Shown: one piece after another, positions 1-8,122 of the stretch | Layout: each line of letters begins with the position of its first letter | How positions within the stretch are numbered: the stretch's first letter is position 1 | Origin: JAXHTH01 sp034211115 | GTDB taxonomy: Bacteria; Planctomycetota; Phycisphaerae; Phycisphaerales; SM1A02 | NCBI GenBank assembly: GCA_034211115.1 | Contig: JAXHTH010000360.1 | Span: 1-23,166, forward strand | Direction of reading: 5' to 3' | DNA length: 23,166 nt | Notes under the pieces: model-generated | Told to the model about the DNA's origin: nothing | What the model saw: only the letters and a program-made list of their open reading frames with translations | Databases searched by the model: none | Position numbers and translations under genes: made by a program

Positions 1-92
1 GGCCCCCCACCGGGCCGGGGGGGGGGGGGCGTATTCCCGAACGCGGCCGCAGGGGCGAGACCCGTCCGGATGGGCCGGTACACTTTGCGGCG
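1..92. other. Window edge with poly-G run and upstream region of first gene
   Basis: Positions 17-29 are thirteen consecutive G, preceded by a C-rich stretch. Such a run at a contig edge is often a sequencing or assembly artefact, so the first ~30 bases should not be trusted. The rest holds no gene; it contains the TACACT hexamer at 79-84 discussed with the first gene. Confidence 0.5.
79..84 (+). promoter_or_regulatory. Candidate -10 box of a leaderless promoter
   Basis: TACACT lies 8 nt before the ATG at 93, and no Shine-Dalgarno is visible. A transcript starting 6-9 nt after the hexamer would begin at or next to the start codon. No -35 element is visible. The same arrangement recurs at seven other genes here. 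Confidence 0.45.
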
Positions 93-1718
93 ATGCGACG
101 GCGGGTTCGACTCATCACGTTCGCGATCGCGATCCTGCTCGGGATCGTGCTCGGGTGGCTGACGTTGCCCGCGTGGCGGACACACCGCGCCCTGAAGTCG
201 ATCAACAGCCCCGATCCGGCCGGGCGTCGCGAGGCCTGGGAGCGGCTGCTGATCGCCGAGGGCGAGATCGAGTGCGCGCGGGCCGAGGCACACTTGGTGA
301 GGATCAATCGACGCCTGGCCGGGGCGCACGACGAAGCGCTGCTCGAGGCCGGCGTTAACCTCCGCGCCTGCGATCTCTGGAACTGGAGGAGGCAGGAGGC
401 GGACCTGCTCCTGCGCGATCTGCGGCTCCGGGCGGCGCACGAAGACGAGACCGAGCAGAGGTTCGCGGCCGAACTGATGCGATCCTGCCCGCGAGATGTC
501 GATGCGAGGGTCGTGATGGGAATCTTCGGTTCGTTGCTGCGGTCCGAAGCGCGGAAGGTGCGGCGGGCAGCCTTCGAGGGCGCCTGCGGCTGGGTGGGCC
601 GCGACGAAGCGCCTCGGCTGAGCACGCTGGACATCCCGGCAGGCGATGTCAAGCTGCGCCGATCGCGGGAGCTTGCGCTGAGCTGGGCGCGGCCGGCGCG
701 GCCCCCGGAAGAGATCGATGCGGAGGCGCCGGTGAATGTCGTCGAGGCCGCGCTGTTGCGGGCGACGATCGGGCGGCCGGACGATGCGGCGCCCGTCCTG
801 GACGTGCTTGAATCGTGGTCCGGCGCGCCGCGGCCGGCGTTCGAGTCCATCCTGCGTCACAGCGATGATGAGCGGGCGGCCGAGGCGCTTCAGCGGCTGG
901 CCGATGGAGGCAGCGCGGCGGCGAGATTCGCCCTCGCGGCGAGAAACGATGAGGCTGATGCGGAGTTCATGCGGCGGCTGGCCGAAGATGCCGCCCAGAC
1001 GCCGGCGACGCGGCGCCTCGCGGCGTGGCGCTGCGCATCTGTCCCGCGCGCGACGGTGCGGGCGATTCTCAGTCTCGACCCGCAAGACGCCGATGGCGAG
1101 GTGTATGCCGCGGCGCTGCTCGCCGAGCGGCGCCTGCCGCTCGACAAGGCGATCGACCTCGCCGAGTCGTGGATTCGATCGTTCAACGATGATGAGAAAC
1201 GGGCCGGCGCGCTGCTCGCTGCGCTTCTCGGCAAACACCTTCCGCTGCTCGAGCAGGCCTGCGAGCTTGAGAACGTGCCGGCCGTGCGCACCACGCAGCG
1301 GCTGGCGCTGTGGGCGGTCGGTCGGTCGATCGGCGAGGGCGACCCGATCGAATTCGCGCATCGAACCCTGCATCGGGCCGATGGCGACTTCAGCGCGGAT
1401 ACGGCGTTCTGCATGCTTCTCGCCGGCCGGGGGGAGGCGGTGGCGCTGCTGACCGGCCCGCCGCCGGACGACGACCCGACCGCGGTCCGCGCCCGCGCCT
1501 GGCTCATCGATCGGTTCGTCCCGCACTGGCAGGAGGCGATCGGCTGGCCGATCGGCGGCGATCGGCGCCGACTGCGCCTGCACTTCGACCGCCTGGACGC
1601 GCTGCATCTCCTCACGCAGCGAGACCTGCGGTTCGATCCGCACAGGAAGATCTACGCGGAAACGAGTTCGGGCGAGACGTCGACGCCCGCCTCGGTGCGC
1701 TCGGGCCTGGGGGGATGA
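93..1718 (+). CDS. Membrane-anchored helical-repeat hypothetical protein
   Basis: A 541-residue protein with no enzyme motif I recognise. Residues ~8-28 form one hydrophobic segment after an Arg-rich start (MRRRVR), so it is probably anchored in the inner membrane with the bulk outside the cytoplasm. The rest is Ala/Arg/Leu/Glu-rich, with many short amphipathic helices suggesting a HEAT- or TPR-like solenoid (for example around residues 225-330), although repeats are too degenerate to delimit. The start is supported by the TACACT hexamer 8 nt upstream. Its 3' end overlaps the convergent glycosyltransferase gene by 67 bp. Function unknown; a scaffold or envelope role is only a guess. Confidence 0.7.
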   Translation: MRRRVRLITFAIAILLGIVLGWLTLPAWRTHRALKSINSPDPAGRREAWERLLIAEGEIECARAEAHLVRINRRLAGAHDEALLEAGVNLRACDLWNWRRQEADLLLRDLRLRAAHEDETEQRFAAELMRSCPRDVDARVVMGIFGSLLRSEARKVRRAAFEGACGWVGRDEAPRLSTLDIPAGDVKLRRSRELALSWARPARPPEEIDAEAPVNVVEAALLRATIGRPDDAAPVLDVLESWSGAPRPAFESILRHSDDERAAEALQRLADGGSAAARFALAARNDEADAEFMRRLAEDAAQTPATRRLAAWRCASVPRATVRAILSLDPQDADGEVYAAALLAERRLPLDKAIDLAESWIRSFNDDEKRAGALLAALLGKHLPLLEQACELENVPAVRTTQRLALWAVGRSIGEGDPIEFAHRTLHRADGDFSADTAFCMLLAGRGEAVALLTGPPPDDDPTAVRARAWLIDRFVPHWQEAIGWPIGGDRRRLRLHFDRLDALHLLTQRDLRFDPHRKIYAETSSGETSTPASVRSGLGG

Positions 1719-3253
1719 AACGTCGGATGCGCTCCGCTGCGCCGTGTGCCGAACAGGGTCAGCGCACCGGGGATGCCGTCAAACCCCTTCACCGCTACCG
1801 GCTCGAAGCAGCGCGAGCCCAGCACCTGAAGGACCAGCTCGTGCGGACGATAGGCGTGCAGCGTGTCGTAATCGGCGTCGAACGGCGCGCTGCGCTGACG
1901 GGTGACGATCGCGATCACGCCGTTCTCGACCGTCACGCGCCGCGCTTCCTTCAGCAGGCTGACGGGATTGGGGTGCGTCTCGAAGACGTCGAAGAGCAGG
2001 ACGGTGTCGAACGCGCCGTCCTCGACGGGCAGGCGGCGCGGCGCTTCGTGCAGAATGAACTCCGGCGCCGTTCCCGGATACTCCTGCTGCGCGCACGCGG
2101 CCCGCGCCAGGTCCACGAAGTTCGGATCCGGATCGACGCCGACGCATTCCAGCCCGCCGCTCGCGAGCAGATGACAGAGCAGGCCGCTGCGGCTGCGCAC
2201 GTGCAGCACCCGCCGGCGGGGTGAGAGCTGCTCCTGGAGGTACTGCACGACGCGCACCCGCCCGTCGATCGCGGCGCGGTACCCTTCATCGGCGGCGTAC
2301 CGACCCCATTCGCTCTGCTGGATGTCCAGCGCCCCGGCGCTGGGGACGGGCCAGGGCGTGGCCGGGCCGAACACCCGCGCATTCCACAGCAGCGGCGTGC
2401 CCGCGTAACGCTCGGCCACCTCATCGAGATCGGCCGCGAGGCGATCGAATCCCCACTTCTCCGTGAACCGATCGAGCGTGCGCTCGATGCCATCGTTCGA
2501 GTCGGCCTCGTTGGGGCGCTTGATGCGGTCGCCGTGCGCGTGGAGAAACTCGATGTCGGGCACGGCGAAGGCGCGCCAGCCCTCGAGGCGCGCGCGGAGG
2601 CCGAAGTCGACGGTCTGCCCGCGCAGGAACGACTCGTCGTACCCGTCAAGCTGCTCCCAGATCGCGCGCTTGTGACAATAGAAGCATCCCATCACGTGAT
2701 CGATCTCGAGGGTGCGGGTGATGGTCTCGCGGATGGCGCCCTGCCCGACGTGATGATGACCTCGCGGATGGAGGATCCAGCTCCCGGCGGAGTGGATGCG
2801 GCCGTCGAGGCCGAGCTGCTTGGGGCCGATGATGCCCAGGTCGGGCGGGCCGGCGTCGAACGCCGCGCACAGCCGGCTCGCCCAGGCGGGGGTGAGAATG
2901 ACGATGTCGCCGTCCAGCCGGCAGCAGATCTCCCCCTTCGCCTCCGCGGTGAGGCGGTTGGCGATGATGGAGAGGACGCCGGTGTGCTCGAATTCGAGGA
3001 GCCGGCAGAAGGGCTGATCGCCGCGCCATCCGCCCCAGGTCTTCGCGGCCCAGTCGCGGCAGGTGGCCAGGGAGTCGTCGGTCGAGCCGTCGTCGGCGAC
3101 GAGGATCTCCACCGGCGTGGGGTCATCGCCGAGGGTGTCCAGCAGCGACTGGAAGAGGTCGCCGATGAAATCCCGCCGGCCGGTTTTGGAGCTTTCCCGG
3201 CCGTTGTTGTAGTTGGGGATGAGGATGGAGAGGCGCGGGGGGGTCTGGCTCAT
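1652..3253 (-). CDS. Glycosyltransferase family 2 - methyltransferase fusion
   Basis: A 533-residue two-domain protein. Residues ~7-240 are a GT-A fold family 2 glycosyltransferase: ILIPNYNN at 10-17, DDGSTD at 54-59 for nucleotide-sugar binding, RLDGDIVI at 112-119 in the DxD position, and a QTVDFGLR segment near 213-220. Residues ~345-500 resemble a class I SAM methyltransferase: GVDPDPNFV (372-380) fits motif II and FDTVLLFDVFE (415-425) the post-II strand. Motif I is degenerate (LHVRSRSG, 350-357) instead of DxGxGxG. It probably modifies a surface glycan by adding and possibly methylating a sugar; substrate unknown. It converges on and overlaps the upstream gene by 67 bp. The glycosyltransferase call is firm; methyltransferase activity is less sure. 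Confidence 0.85.
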   Translation of the reverse strand: MSQTPPRLSILIPNYNNGRESSKTGRRDFIGDLFQSLLDTLGDDPTPVEILVADDGSTDDSLATCRDWAAKTWGGWRGDQPFCRLLEFEHTGVLSIIANRLTAEAKGEICCRLDGDIVILTPAWASRLCAAFDAGPPDLGIIGPKQLGLDGRIHSAGSWILHPRGHHHVGQGAIRETITRTLEIDHVMGCFYCHKRAIWEQLDGYDESFLRGQTVDFGLRARLEGWRAFAVPDIEFLHAHGDRIKRPNEADSNDGIERTLDRFTEKWGFDRLAADLDEVAERYAGTPLLWNARVFGPATPWPVPSAGALDIQQSEWGRYAADEGYRAAIDGRVRVVQYLQEQLSPRRRVLHVRSRSGLLCHLLASGGLECVGVDPDPNFVDLARAACAQQEYPGTAPEFILHEAPRRLPVEDGAFDTVLLFDVFETHPNPVSLLKEARRVTVENGVIAIVTRQRSAPFDADYDTLHAYRPHELVLQVLGSRCFEPVAVKGFDGIPGALTLFGTRRSGAHPTFHPPRPERTEAGVDVSPELVSA

Positions 3254-3384
3254 GCTGGTCTTATCGTCGGGATGCGGCGGGGACCATGAGCCGTCCGGTC
3301 GACCGGGCCGGGTCCGGCGGGGGCCGGCGCGACGGGGCAGGGGCCGGCTTGTCGCCGCGGCCGGTCGGCCCGATGATGTGCCGC

Positions 3385-3807
3385 ATGAGCGAAGACGAGC
3401 GCCAGTGGCGGCCCGCCCTCCGCGTGGCCATGCTCCCCAAGGACGCCAACCCCTACGGCAACATCTTCGGCGGGGTGATCCTCTCCTACATCGATCAGGC
3501 CGGATTCATCGAGGCCCGCGAGCACGGCATGCACCGATGGGTCACCGCGTCCGTCGATCGGGTTGATTTCCACGCCCCCGTCCGCATCGGCGACGTGGTG
3601 AAGTTTCTCACCCGCACGCTGAAGACGGGCACGAGCAGCGTGCAGGTGGGGATTCACGTGGAGGCGGTGCGGTACGCCACGCACGACACGGTGCTGGTGA
3701 CCGAGGCGCAGTTGACGATGGTGGCCGTCAACGCCGCCGGCCGGCCGATTCCGTTCAGCGACCCGCCCTCGGTCGTTCCCGGTTCGATGCAGCCGGAGGT
3801 GAGATGA
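3385..3807 (+). CDS. Acyl-CoA thioesterase, hotdog fold (YciA/BACH-like)
   Basis: About 140 residues when started at 3385 (MSEDERQW). The hotdog signature NPYGNIFGGVILSYIDQAG is near residues 23-41, with Asn and Asp in the positions of the YciA/acyl-CoA hydrolase family, followed by the strand VDRVDFHAPVRIGDVV. These enzymes hydrolyse cytosolic acyl-CoA to free CoA and acid. In-frame ATGs also exist at 3286, 3373 and 3376; 3385 is preferred because homology begins shortly after it and a -10-like GATGAT sits 7 nt upstream. Its stop overlaps the purN start (ATGA, 3804-3807), so the two are translationally coupled. The chain length of the substrate cannot be read from sequence. Confidence 0.85.
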   Translation: MSEDERQWRPALRVAMLPKDANPYGNIFGGVILSYIDQAGFIEAREHGMHRWVTASVDRVDFHAPVRIGDVVKFLTRTLKTGTSSVQVGIHVEAVRYATHDTVLVTEAQLTMVAVNAAGRPIPFSDPPSVVPGSMQPEVR

Positions 3808-4430
3808 TGGAGGCTCCATTGCGCATCGCGGCCCTGCTCAGCGGGGGCGGGCGGACGCTGATGAACATCGCCGACGAGATCGACGCGGGCACGCTGAACG
3901 CGGAGGTCGTCCTCGTCATCGCCTCGCGGGAGAAGATCGCCGGCGTGGAGCGGGCCCGGGCGCGGGGCTTCGACGTCCGCATCGCGCGGCGGCGCGACTT
4001 CGAGACGGACAATGCCCTGCACGATGCGATCACGCGGTGGATGCTGGAAAAGGACGTGCAACTCGTCTGCCTGTGCGGCTACCTCCGCTGGCTGCGCATC
4101 GACGAGCCGTTCAAGGGGCGCGTCATCAACATCCACCCCGCGCTGCTGCCGGAGTTCGGCGGGAAGGGGATGTACGGCGAGCACGTGCATCGCGCGGTGC
4201 TCGAGACGGGGCGCACCGCCTCCGGCTGCACCGTCCACTTCGTCGATGAGCAGTACGATCACGGCCCGACGATCGTGCAGCGGACGTGCCCGGTGCGGCC
4301 GGACGATACGGTGGACACGCTGGCCGCGCGCGTGTTCGAGCAGGAGTGCATCGCGTACCCGGAGGCGATCAGGCTCTTCGCCGGGGGCCGGGCGCGCCTC
4401 GTCGCCGGCCGGGCGGAGATTTCCCGGTAG
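3804..4430 (+). CDS. purN: Phosphoribosylglycinamide formyltransferase
   Basis: This 208-residue protein matches GAR transformylase, which transfers a formyl group from 10-formyl-THF to GAR in de novo purine synthesis. Visible are the phosphate-binding SGGGRTLMNI loop (13-22), the catalytic triad N109 and H111 in INIHPALLPEFGG, and D152 in DEQYDHGP, plus the YGEHVHRAVLETG and ASGCTVHFVDE strands. A clear SD (GGAGG, 3795-3799) precedes the ATG at 3804, which overlaps the thioesterase stop. SGGGRT replaces the usual SGxGSN(L), seen also in other deeply branching PurN-like proteins. It converges on the sulfotransferase gene with an 11-bp gap. A PurN-like formyltransferase with another amine substrate is possible but less likely. 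Confidence 0.9.
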   Translation: MMEAPLRIAALLSGGGRTLMNIADEIDAGTLNAEVVLVIASREKIAGVERARARGFDVRIARRRDFETDNALHDAITRWMLEKDVQLVCLCGYLRWLRIDEPFKGRVINIHPALLPEFGGKGMYGEHVHRAVLETGRTASGCTVHFVDEQYDHGPTIVQRTCPVRPDDTVDTLAARVFEQECIAYPEAIRLFAGGRARLVAGRAEISR

Positions 4431-4441
4431 GCGGGCGGGAG

Positions 4442-5929
4442 TCAGCGTTCATCGTCTTCCGGGGGCAGGGCGTCCCCCAGCGCGTCGCGCAACGGCTGAA
4501 GGTGCTTCTCGTATCGCTTGTACCGCGCCACGGCCGAGCGATAGATCGGGCGGCTCACCTGCGCGTAGCTGATGGTGACCACATCGCGCTTCGCCTCGTG
4601 GAACCGCAGACACTTGTCATCCCACTCGAGACCGAGGAAGTCGATGATTCGCCGGCTGGCCGATTCCTGATCCTCGATGAGCGATTCGTAGCTCACCTCA
4701 AGCATGCGCACGTCTCGGATACGGCGCCAGTGGTCCATCAGTCGCACATGCTCGCGGTAGAAGAGGCCGAGATTCCGCAGGTCCGTGGTGTAGGGATGCC
4801 TGATCGGCGAGAGGTTCTCGAAAAAGCACGAGAAGCACATGTCCATCGGGTGACGATGAACGTAGATGACATGCGCCTTCGGCAGGAGAAGCGTGATGAG
4901 GCCGAGGTGGAAGTAGTTGGAGATGCCCTTATCGGTGATGCGGTTCACGCCGCTACGGTGTTTGGCGAGTTGATTGAGGTATCGTTTCGCCAGTCGGTTC
5001 GCGGCTTCCGCGGTCAGTTCTTTCATGCAGTCCGGGTAGGCGGAGTGCGTGTCAATGACATCGGGCATGGACTGCGTCAGGTCCGTGACGAGGCGGAGTT
5101 CGCCGGCGCCGTGCGCGCGGGGATGGGCGTGGATGATCTGCTCGACGAGCGTCGAACCGGCCCGCGGCATGCTCACGATGAACACGGGAAGCTGCGACGT
5201 GTTGTCGCTGCGGGGGAGCCGCTCCATCGCCTCGGGGGAGAAGACCTCCATCAGCCGGTCGATCCGCTCCTCGATGTCTCGGAGGTCGAAGGGGCGGGCG
5301 TCGATGGCGTTGCCTTCCACGAAGGTCTCGAACGCGCCGTCGCAATCACCGAGCCGGTCCCGTGAGCGGCCGAGCTGGAGGAGAATCGTTCGTCGATGGG
5401 CGCCCTGAACGTCGCCGCGGGCCAGGGCCTGTTCCGCCAGTTCAACAGCTTCGTCGTCGCGACCGCAGCGCTGGAGGATCCGCATGAACAGCGCCATCAT
5501 CTTCGGTGTCCCCTCGCCTGACCGGACGAGCGGTTCCAGGATGGTCCGGGCGCGATCGAGGCGCCCGCGGCGCTCGAGGACATCGGCCTTTCCGACGAGC
5601 GCCTCGGCGCGGCCGGGATCGAGCTTCAGCCCCTTCTCGAAGGCGGCCAGCGCCTGATCCAGCCGCCCGCGGGCGGTCAAGGTCCTGGCCAGATTGCAGT
5701 AGTAGCCCGGCTGCCTGCGCTGGACGGCGAGGGCCTTTCGCTGCCACGATTCGGCCTCGTCGAATCGGCTTTCGGCGTAGGCGATGATCCCCATCATCGT
5801 GAGGGCGTCGGCCTCCTTCGCATTGCGCGTCAGCGCCTGGTGCGTGAGCTGCTGAGCCTCCAGAACCCGCCCGGCCTGGAACGAGGCGAAGGCCCGTTTG
5901 GCGAGTTCTCGAGCGCTGGGCTCCCGCAT
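4442..5929 (-). CDS. TPR-repeat sulfotransferase
   Basis: This 495-residue protein has an N-terminal TPR solenoid (residues ~5-205, units such as ADALTMMGIIAYAESRFDEA and YYCNLARTLTARGRLDQA) fused to a PAPS-dependent sulfotransferase (~247-495). The 5'-phosphosulfate loop is VSMPRAGSTLVEQI (252-265) and the 3'-phosphate-binding region is VIYVHRHPMDMCFSCFF (354-370). HAHPRAHGAGEL after the loop is typical of the bacterial Sulfotransfer_3 type found with TPRs. No signal peptide is visible; acceptor unknown, possibly a protein or glycan. The start at 5929 has GGAG 5 nt upstream. An upstream TACACT on this strand (6043-6038) could be a distant -10 box. Confidence 0.88.
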   Translation of the reverse strand: MREPSARELAKRAFASFQAGRVLEAQQLTHQALTRNAKEADALTMMGIIAYAESRFDEAESWQRKALAVQRRQPGYYCNLARTLTARGRLDQALAAFEKGLKLDPGRAEALVGKADVLERRGRLDRARTILEPLVRSGEGTPKMMALFMRILQRCGRDDEAVELAEQALARGDVQGAHRRTILLQLGRSRDRLGDCDGAFETFVEGNAIDARPFDLRDIEERIDRLMEVFSPEAMERLPRSDNTSQLPVFIVSMPRAGSTLVEQIIHAHPRAHGAGELRLVTDLTQSMPDVIDTHSAYPDCMKELTAEAANRLAKRYLNQLAKHRSGVNRITDKGISNYFHLGLITLLLPKAHVIYVHRHPMDMCFSCFFENLSPIRHPYTTDLRNLGLFYREHVRLMDHWRRIRDVRMLEVSYESLIEDQESASRRIIDFLGLEWDDKCLRFHEAKRDVVTISYAQVSRPIYRSAVARYKRYEKHLQPLRDALGDALPPEDDER

Positions 5930-6127
5930 GGTGGGCTCCGGAAGTCGCGCCGGCCGCCTGATCGGACCTGCGGCCGGCCTGCGAATTCAGCAGCATCTCA
6001 CTCGTCATCCCCGGCGGAGAGGCGCCGAGAAGCGACGAGTGTACTGCTGTCGGTGGATGTGCGGCCGCGGCGGCCCGTCGACCTTGATCATCGGCGCCCC
6101 GCCGGCCCTGGCCGAGGGGGCCGCGGA

Positions 6128-6337
6128 TTACGTCTCGTATTTGAAGGACAGGTGCACGCGGGCGCGGAACGCGACGACCTTGTTGTCCTCGACCTTCATG
6201 TCCAGCTTGCTGATCTCGGCGATGCGGAGGTTCTTGAGGCTCGCGGCGGCGGCCTCGACGGCGCTCTTGGCGGCCTCTTCCCACGAGTTTTCGCTGGTTC
6301 CCACCAGTTCGATGACCTTGTAGACGCTGTCGGGCAT
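6128..6337 (-). CDS. Dodecin, flavin-binding storage protein
   Basis: A 69-residue protein matching dodecin over its full length: MPDSVYKVIELVGTS, then SWEEAAKSAVEAAAASL with the flavin-stacking Trp, LRIAEISKLDMKVEDNKV, and the terminal FRARVHLSFKYE strand. Dodecins assemble as hollow dodecamers that bind flavin (or CoA in some species) in the cytosol and buffer it. The ATG is preceded by AAGGAG at 7 nt, a good SD. TATAGT on this strand (6417-6412) is a possible -10, about 75 nt upstream. It lies downstream of no obvious partner, since 190 bp separate it from the sulfotransferase start. Confidence 0.95.
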   Translation of the reverse strand: MPDSVYKVIELVGTSENSWEEAAKSAVEAAAASLKNLRIAEISKLDMKVEDNKVVAFRARVHLSFKYET

Positions 6338-6476
6338 GATGCTTCTCCTTGGGGAGCGGGACGGGGCAAGGCCGGGTTCGACGCGTCGCCGACCGGCGCC
6401 CCGCGGTCCAGACTATACCAGACGCCGCCCTTTCCTCCCGCGCGGCGCGCGGGAGACATCATCGAAGCGGCGCCGC

Positions 6477-6482
6477 TAGGAT
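6477..6482 (+). promoter_or_regulatory. Candidate -10 box of a leaderless promoter
   Basis: TAGGAT ends 6 nt before the ATG at 6489. No SD is visible. It supports the ATG at 6489 rather than the in-frame GTG at 6483. Confidence 0.45.
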
Positions 6483-6488
6483 GTGGTC

Positions 6489-6836
6489 ATGAGCATCGAC
6501 CCCATCGACGCCTTCCAGACGCTGGACATGCGGGTGGGGCGGATCGTGCGCTGCCGGATCAACGACGCGGCGCGCACGCCGGCCTACAAGCTCTGGATCG
6601 ACTTCGGCGACGGTCCGGACGGCCTGGGCGAAAGGCAGTCCGGCGCCCGGTTGACCGATCTCTATCGCCCGGAGGATCTCGAGGGGCGGCTGGTGATCGC
6701 GGCGGTGAATCTCGGGCCCAGACGGATCGCCGGTTTTCGATCGGACGTCCTCACGCTCGGCGTACCCGACGCGTCGGGGCGGGTGGTGCTGCTGGAGCCT
6801 GAGCGGACGGTTCCGCCGGGGACGAGGGTTTTCTGA
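6489..6836 (+). CDS. csaA: CsaA-like tRNA-binding (OB-fold) protein
   Basis: A 115-residue single-domain protein of the tRNA_bind/EMAPII OB-fold class. The opening FQTLDMRVGRIV, AYKLWIDFG, the SGARLTDLYRPEDLEGRLVI region and VNLGPRRIAGFRSDVLTLGV all follow CsaA, a homodimer with tRNA-binding and proposed chaperone or export-related activity. The C-terminal VLLEPERTVPPGTRVF also fits. GTG at 6483 is in frame, but 6489 is favoured by alignment and by the TAGGAT hexamer 6 nt upstream. It precedes the bactofilins with a 227-bp gap, so it is probably not co-transcribed with them. Confidence 0.85.
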   Translation: MSIDPIDAFQTLDMRVGRIVRCRINDAARTPAYKLWIDFGDGPDGLGERQSGARLTDLYRPEDLEGRLVIAAVNLGPRRIAGFRSDVLTLGVPDASGRVVLLEPERTVPPGTRVF

Positions 6837-7063
6837 GCCCCTGTGTTCGCGCGTTTTCGCCCGGCGGATGGGCCGAAGGGGCCGATTGAACTGATCCACA
6901 GGTTGCCCACAGAATCCTCCGGAACTCGGCATTCCCACGCCGCCGCGGTAGGATGGCTCGTTCCGCCCAGCGCGGCGGCCGAAGCCGGGCCGCAGTCGAT
7001 CGTCCGCGCGGTCGCCGGCGCTCGGCTCATCAGGAAGTGCCCTTCAGCTCCAGGAGTACCCTC
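6837..7063. other. Intergenic region upstream of bactofilin
   Basis: I see no gene here. TAGGAT at 6949-6954 could be a -10 box giving a leader of about 100 nt before the bactofilin ATG, but no -35 accompanies it. An open frame from 6953 runs into the bactofilin; its extra 37 residues are Arg/Gly-rich, resemble no bactofilin N-terminus and are judged non-coding. Confidence 0.35.
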
Positions 7064-7516
7064 ATGGCCGATTCGAGCCAGGAATTCGCCACCGTCATCG
7101 GTGCTGACGCCAACTTCAAGGGTGATTTGCGCTTCGAGTCCGCGGCCAAGGTCCTGGGGCGCTTCGAGGGCTCGATCTCGAGCAAGGGCAAGGTCCACAT
7201 CGCCGACGGCTCGGAGTGCAAGGCGACCATTTCGGCCAAGGAGGTCGCAGTCGAGGGACGCATCGAGGGCAACGTCGAGGCGGGTGATCGCATCGAGATC
7301 AAGCCTTCGGGGATCGTGATGGGCGACATCGTCGCCGCCCGGATGATCATGGCCGAAGGCGCCTCCATCAACGGGCACTGCCACATCGGCCCCAACGGTC
7401 AGGCGACGGGATCGGGCAAGGCCGCCTCCGCCGCCGAAACCAAGCCCGCGTCCGGGGACAAGTCCTCCGGCCAGGCGAAACCGCAGCCGCAGGCCCAGCC
7501 GGCCCGGAGCAAATGA
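7064..7516 (+). CDS. Bactofilin (polymer-forming cytoskeletal protein)
   Basis: About 150 residues. After a short N-terminus (MADSSQEF) comes the bactofilin beta-helix (~residues 8-110), read as repeated strands such as ANFKGDLRFES, KVLGRFEGSISSKGKVHIADG, KEVAVEGRIEGNVEAGDRIEIKPSG and IVMGDIVAARMIMAEGASINGHC. The tail (112-150) is Ala/Lys/Pro/Gln-rich and probably disordered. Bactofilins self-polymerise without nucleotide and scaffold cell-wall or surface machinery, often at the membrane. The start at 7064 has CAGGAG 7 nt upstream. It is followed 65 bp later by a second bactofilin-like gene carrying a zinc ribbon, suggesting a pair working on one structure. Confidence 0.92.
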   Translation: MADSSQEFATVIGADANFKGDLRFESAAKVLGRFEGSISSKGKVHIADGSECKATISAKEVAVEGRIEGNVEAGDRIEIKPSGIVMGDIVAARMIMAEGASINGHCHIGPNGQATGSGKAASAAETKPASGDKSSGQAKPQPQAQPARSK

Positions 7517-7581
7517 TCGCTCCCACGCTGTCCTGACGGGCGCCCCCTGCGCCCCTGCGGTATCCTGCGCGGAGGGTCGGA

Positions 7582-7992
7582 ATGGCCAGGAAAGCCAAGA
7601 AGGCGCTCAGGCGAGCGATTCGCTGTTACCAGTGTGGGCGACGCTTCGAGGTTTCGGCGCGGACGATGAGCACGACCTGCCCCGGCTGTCACAAGGCGAT
7701 CAAGGTCGAGGACGTCCGCGTGAAGACCTATCTGGGGCTCATCGACCTGAAAACGTGCGGGCGGATCAGCATCACCCGCCGCGGGCGCGTCGCCGCCCGC
7801 ATCATCCAGTCCGGTGAGGGCATCGAGTGCGAAGGGGCGATGGAGGGCAGCGTCGAGACGGACGGGCCGATCCAGCTCGGCCCCAGGTCCTCCTGGAAGG
7901 GGCGCACCCTCCAGAGCCGGACCCTGACCGTCGCCGACGGCGCCACCCTGCTGGGTAACGTCAACGTGCCCTGGGTCCGCGAGGAGCCCTGA
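7582..7992 (+). CDS. Zinc-ribbon bactofilin-like protein
   Basis: A 136-residue protein. A basic N-terminus (MARKAKKALRR) leads into a zinc ribbon with C15-x2-C18 (CYQCG) and C33-x2-C36 (CPGCH), then a short bactofilin-like beta-helix (~45-136) with strands VKTYLGLIDLKTCGRISITRRGRVAARIIQSGEGIECEG and DGATLLGNVNV. The ORF is short compared with a stand-alone bactofilin. GGAGGG lies 5 nt before the ATG. Position 65 bp after a normal bactofilin suggests co-transcription and co-assembly, the ribbon perhaps tethering a partner or nucleic acid to the filament. The domain reading is from motif and strand pattern; function is inference. Confidence 0.8.
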   Translation: MARKAKKALRRAIRCYQCGRRFEVSARTMSTTCPGCHKAIKVEDVRVKTYLGLIDLKTCGRISITRRGRVAARIIQSGEGIECEGAMEGSVETDGPIQLGPRSSWKGRTLQSRTLTVADGATLLGNVNVPWVREEP

Positions 7993-8029
7993 TCGGGCCG
8001 GCGACGAGGCGCCGCCCAGCCTCGATCAC

Positions 8030-8062
8030 AAAAAGAGGGCACCCCCGCCGCGGGGGCGGGGG
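8030..8062 (-). terminator. Intrinsic terminator of the thioredoxin-like gene
   Basis: Read on the minus strand, CCCCCGCC and GGCGGGGG form an 8-bp GC stem with a 5-nt loop (8042-8062), followed within eight bases by TTTTT (8034-8030). It lies ~60 bp past the stop at 8123 and before the convergent bactofilin gene end. Confidence 0.75.
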
Positions 8063-8122
8063 CGCGCCAAGTAGCAGACGGGCGACGGTTCAGGTCCGAA
8101 TGCCCGTCGGAGGATCGTTCGC

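Noticed and set aside
1..30. The C-rich/G-rich start as a structured element
   Set aside because: A 13-G run at the sequence edge is more likely a technical artefact than a biological signal.
6892..6911. Two DnaA-box-like 9-mers (TGATCCACA, TTGCCCACA)
   Set aside because: One has one mismatch and the other two to TTATNCACA; there are only two, with no AT-rich unwinding region or replication genes.
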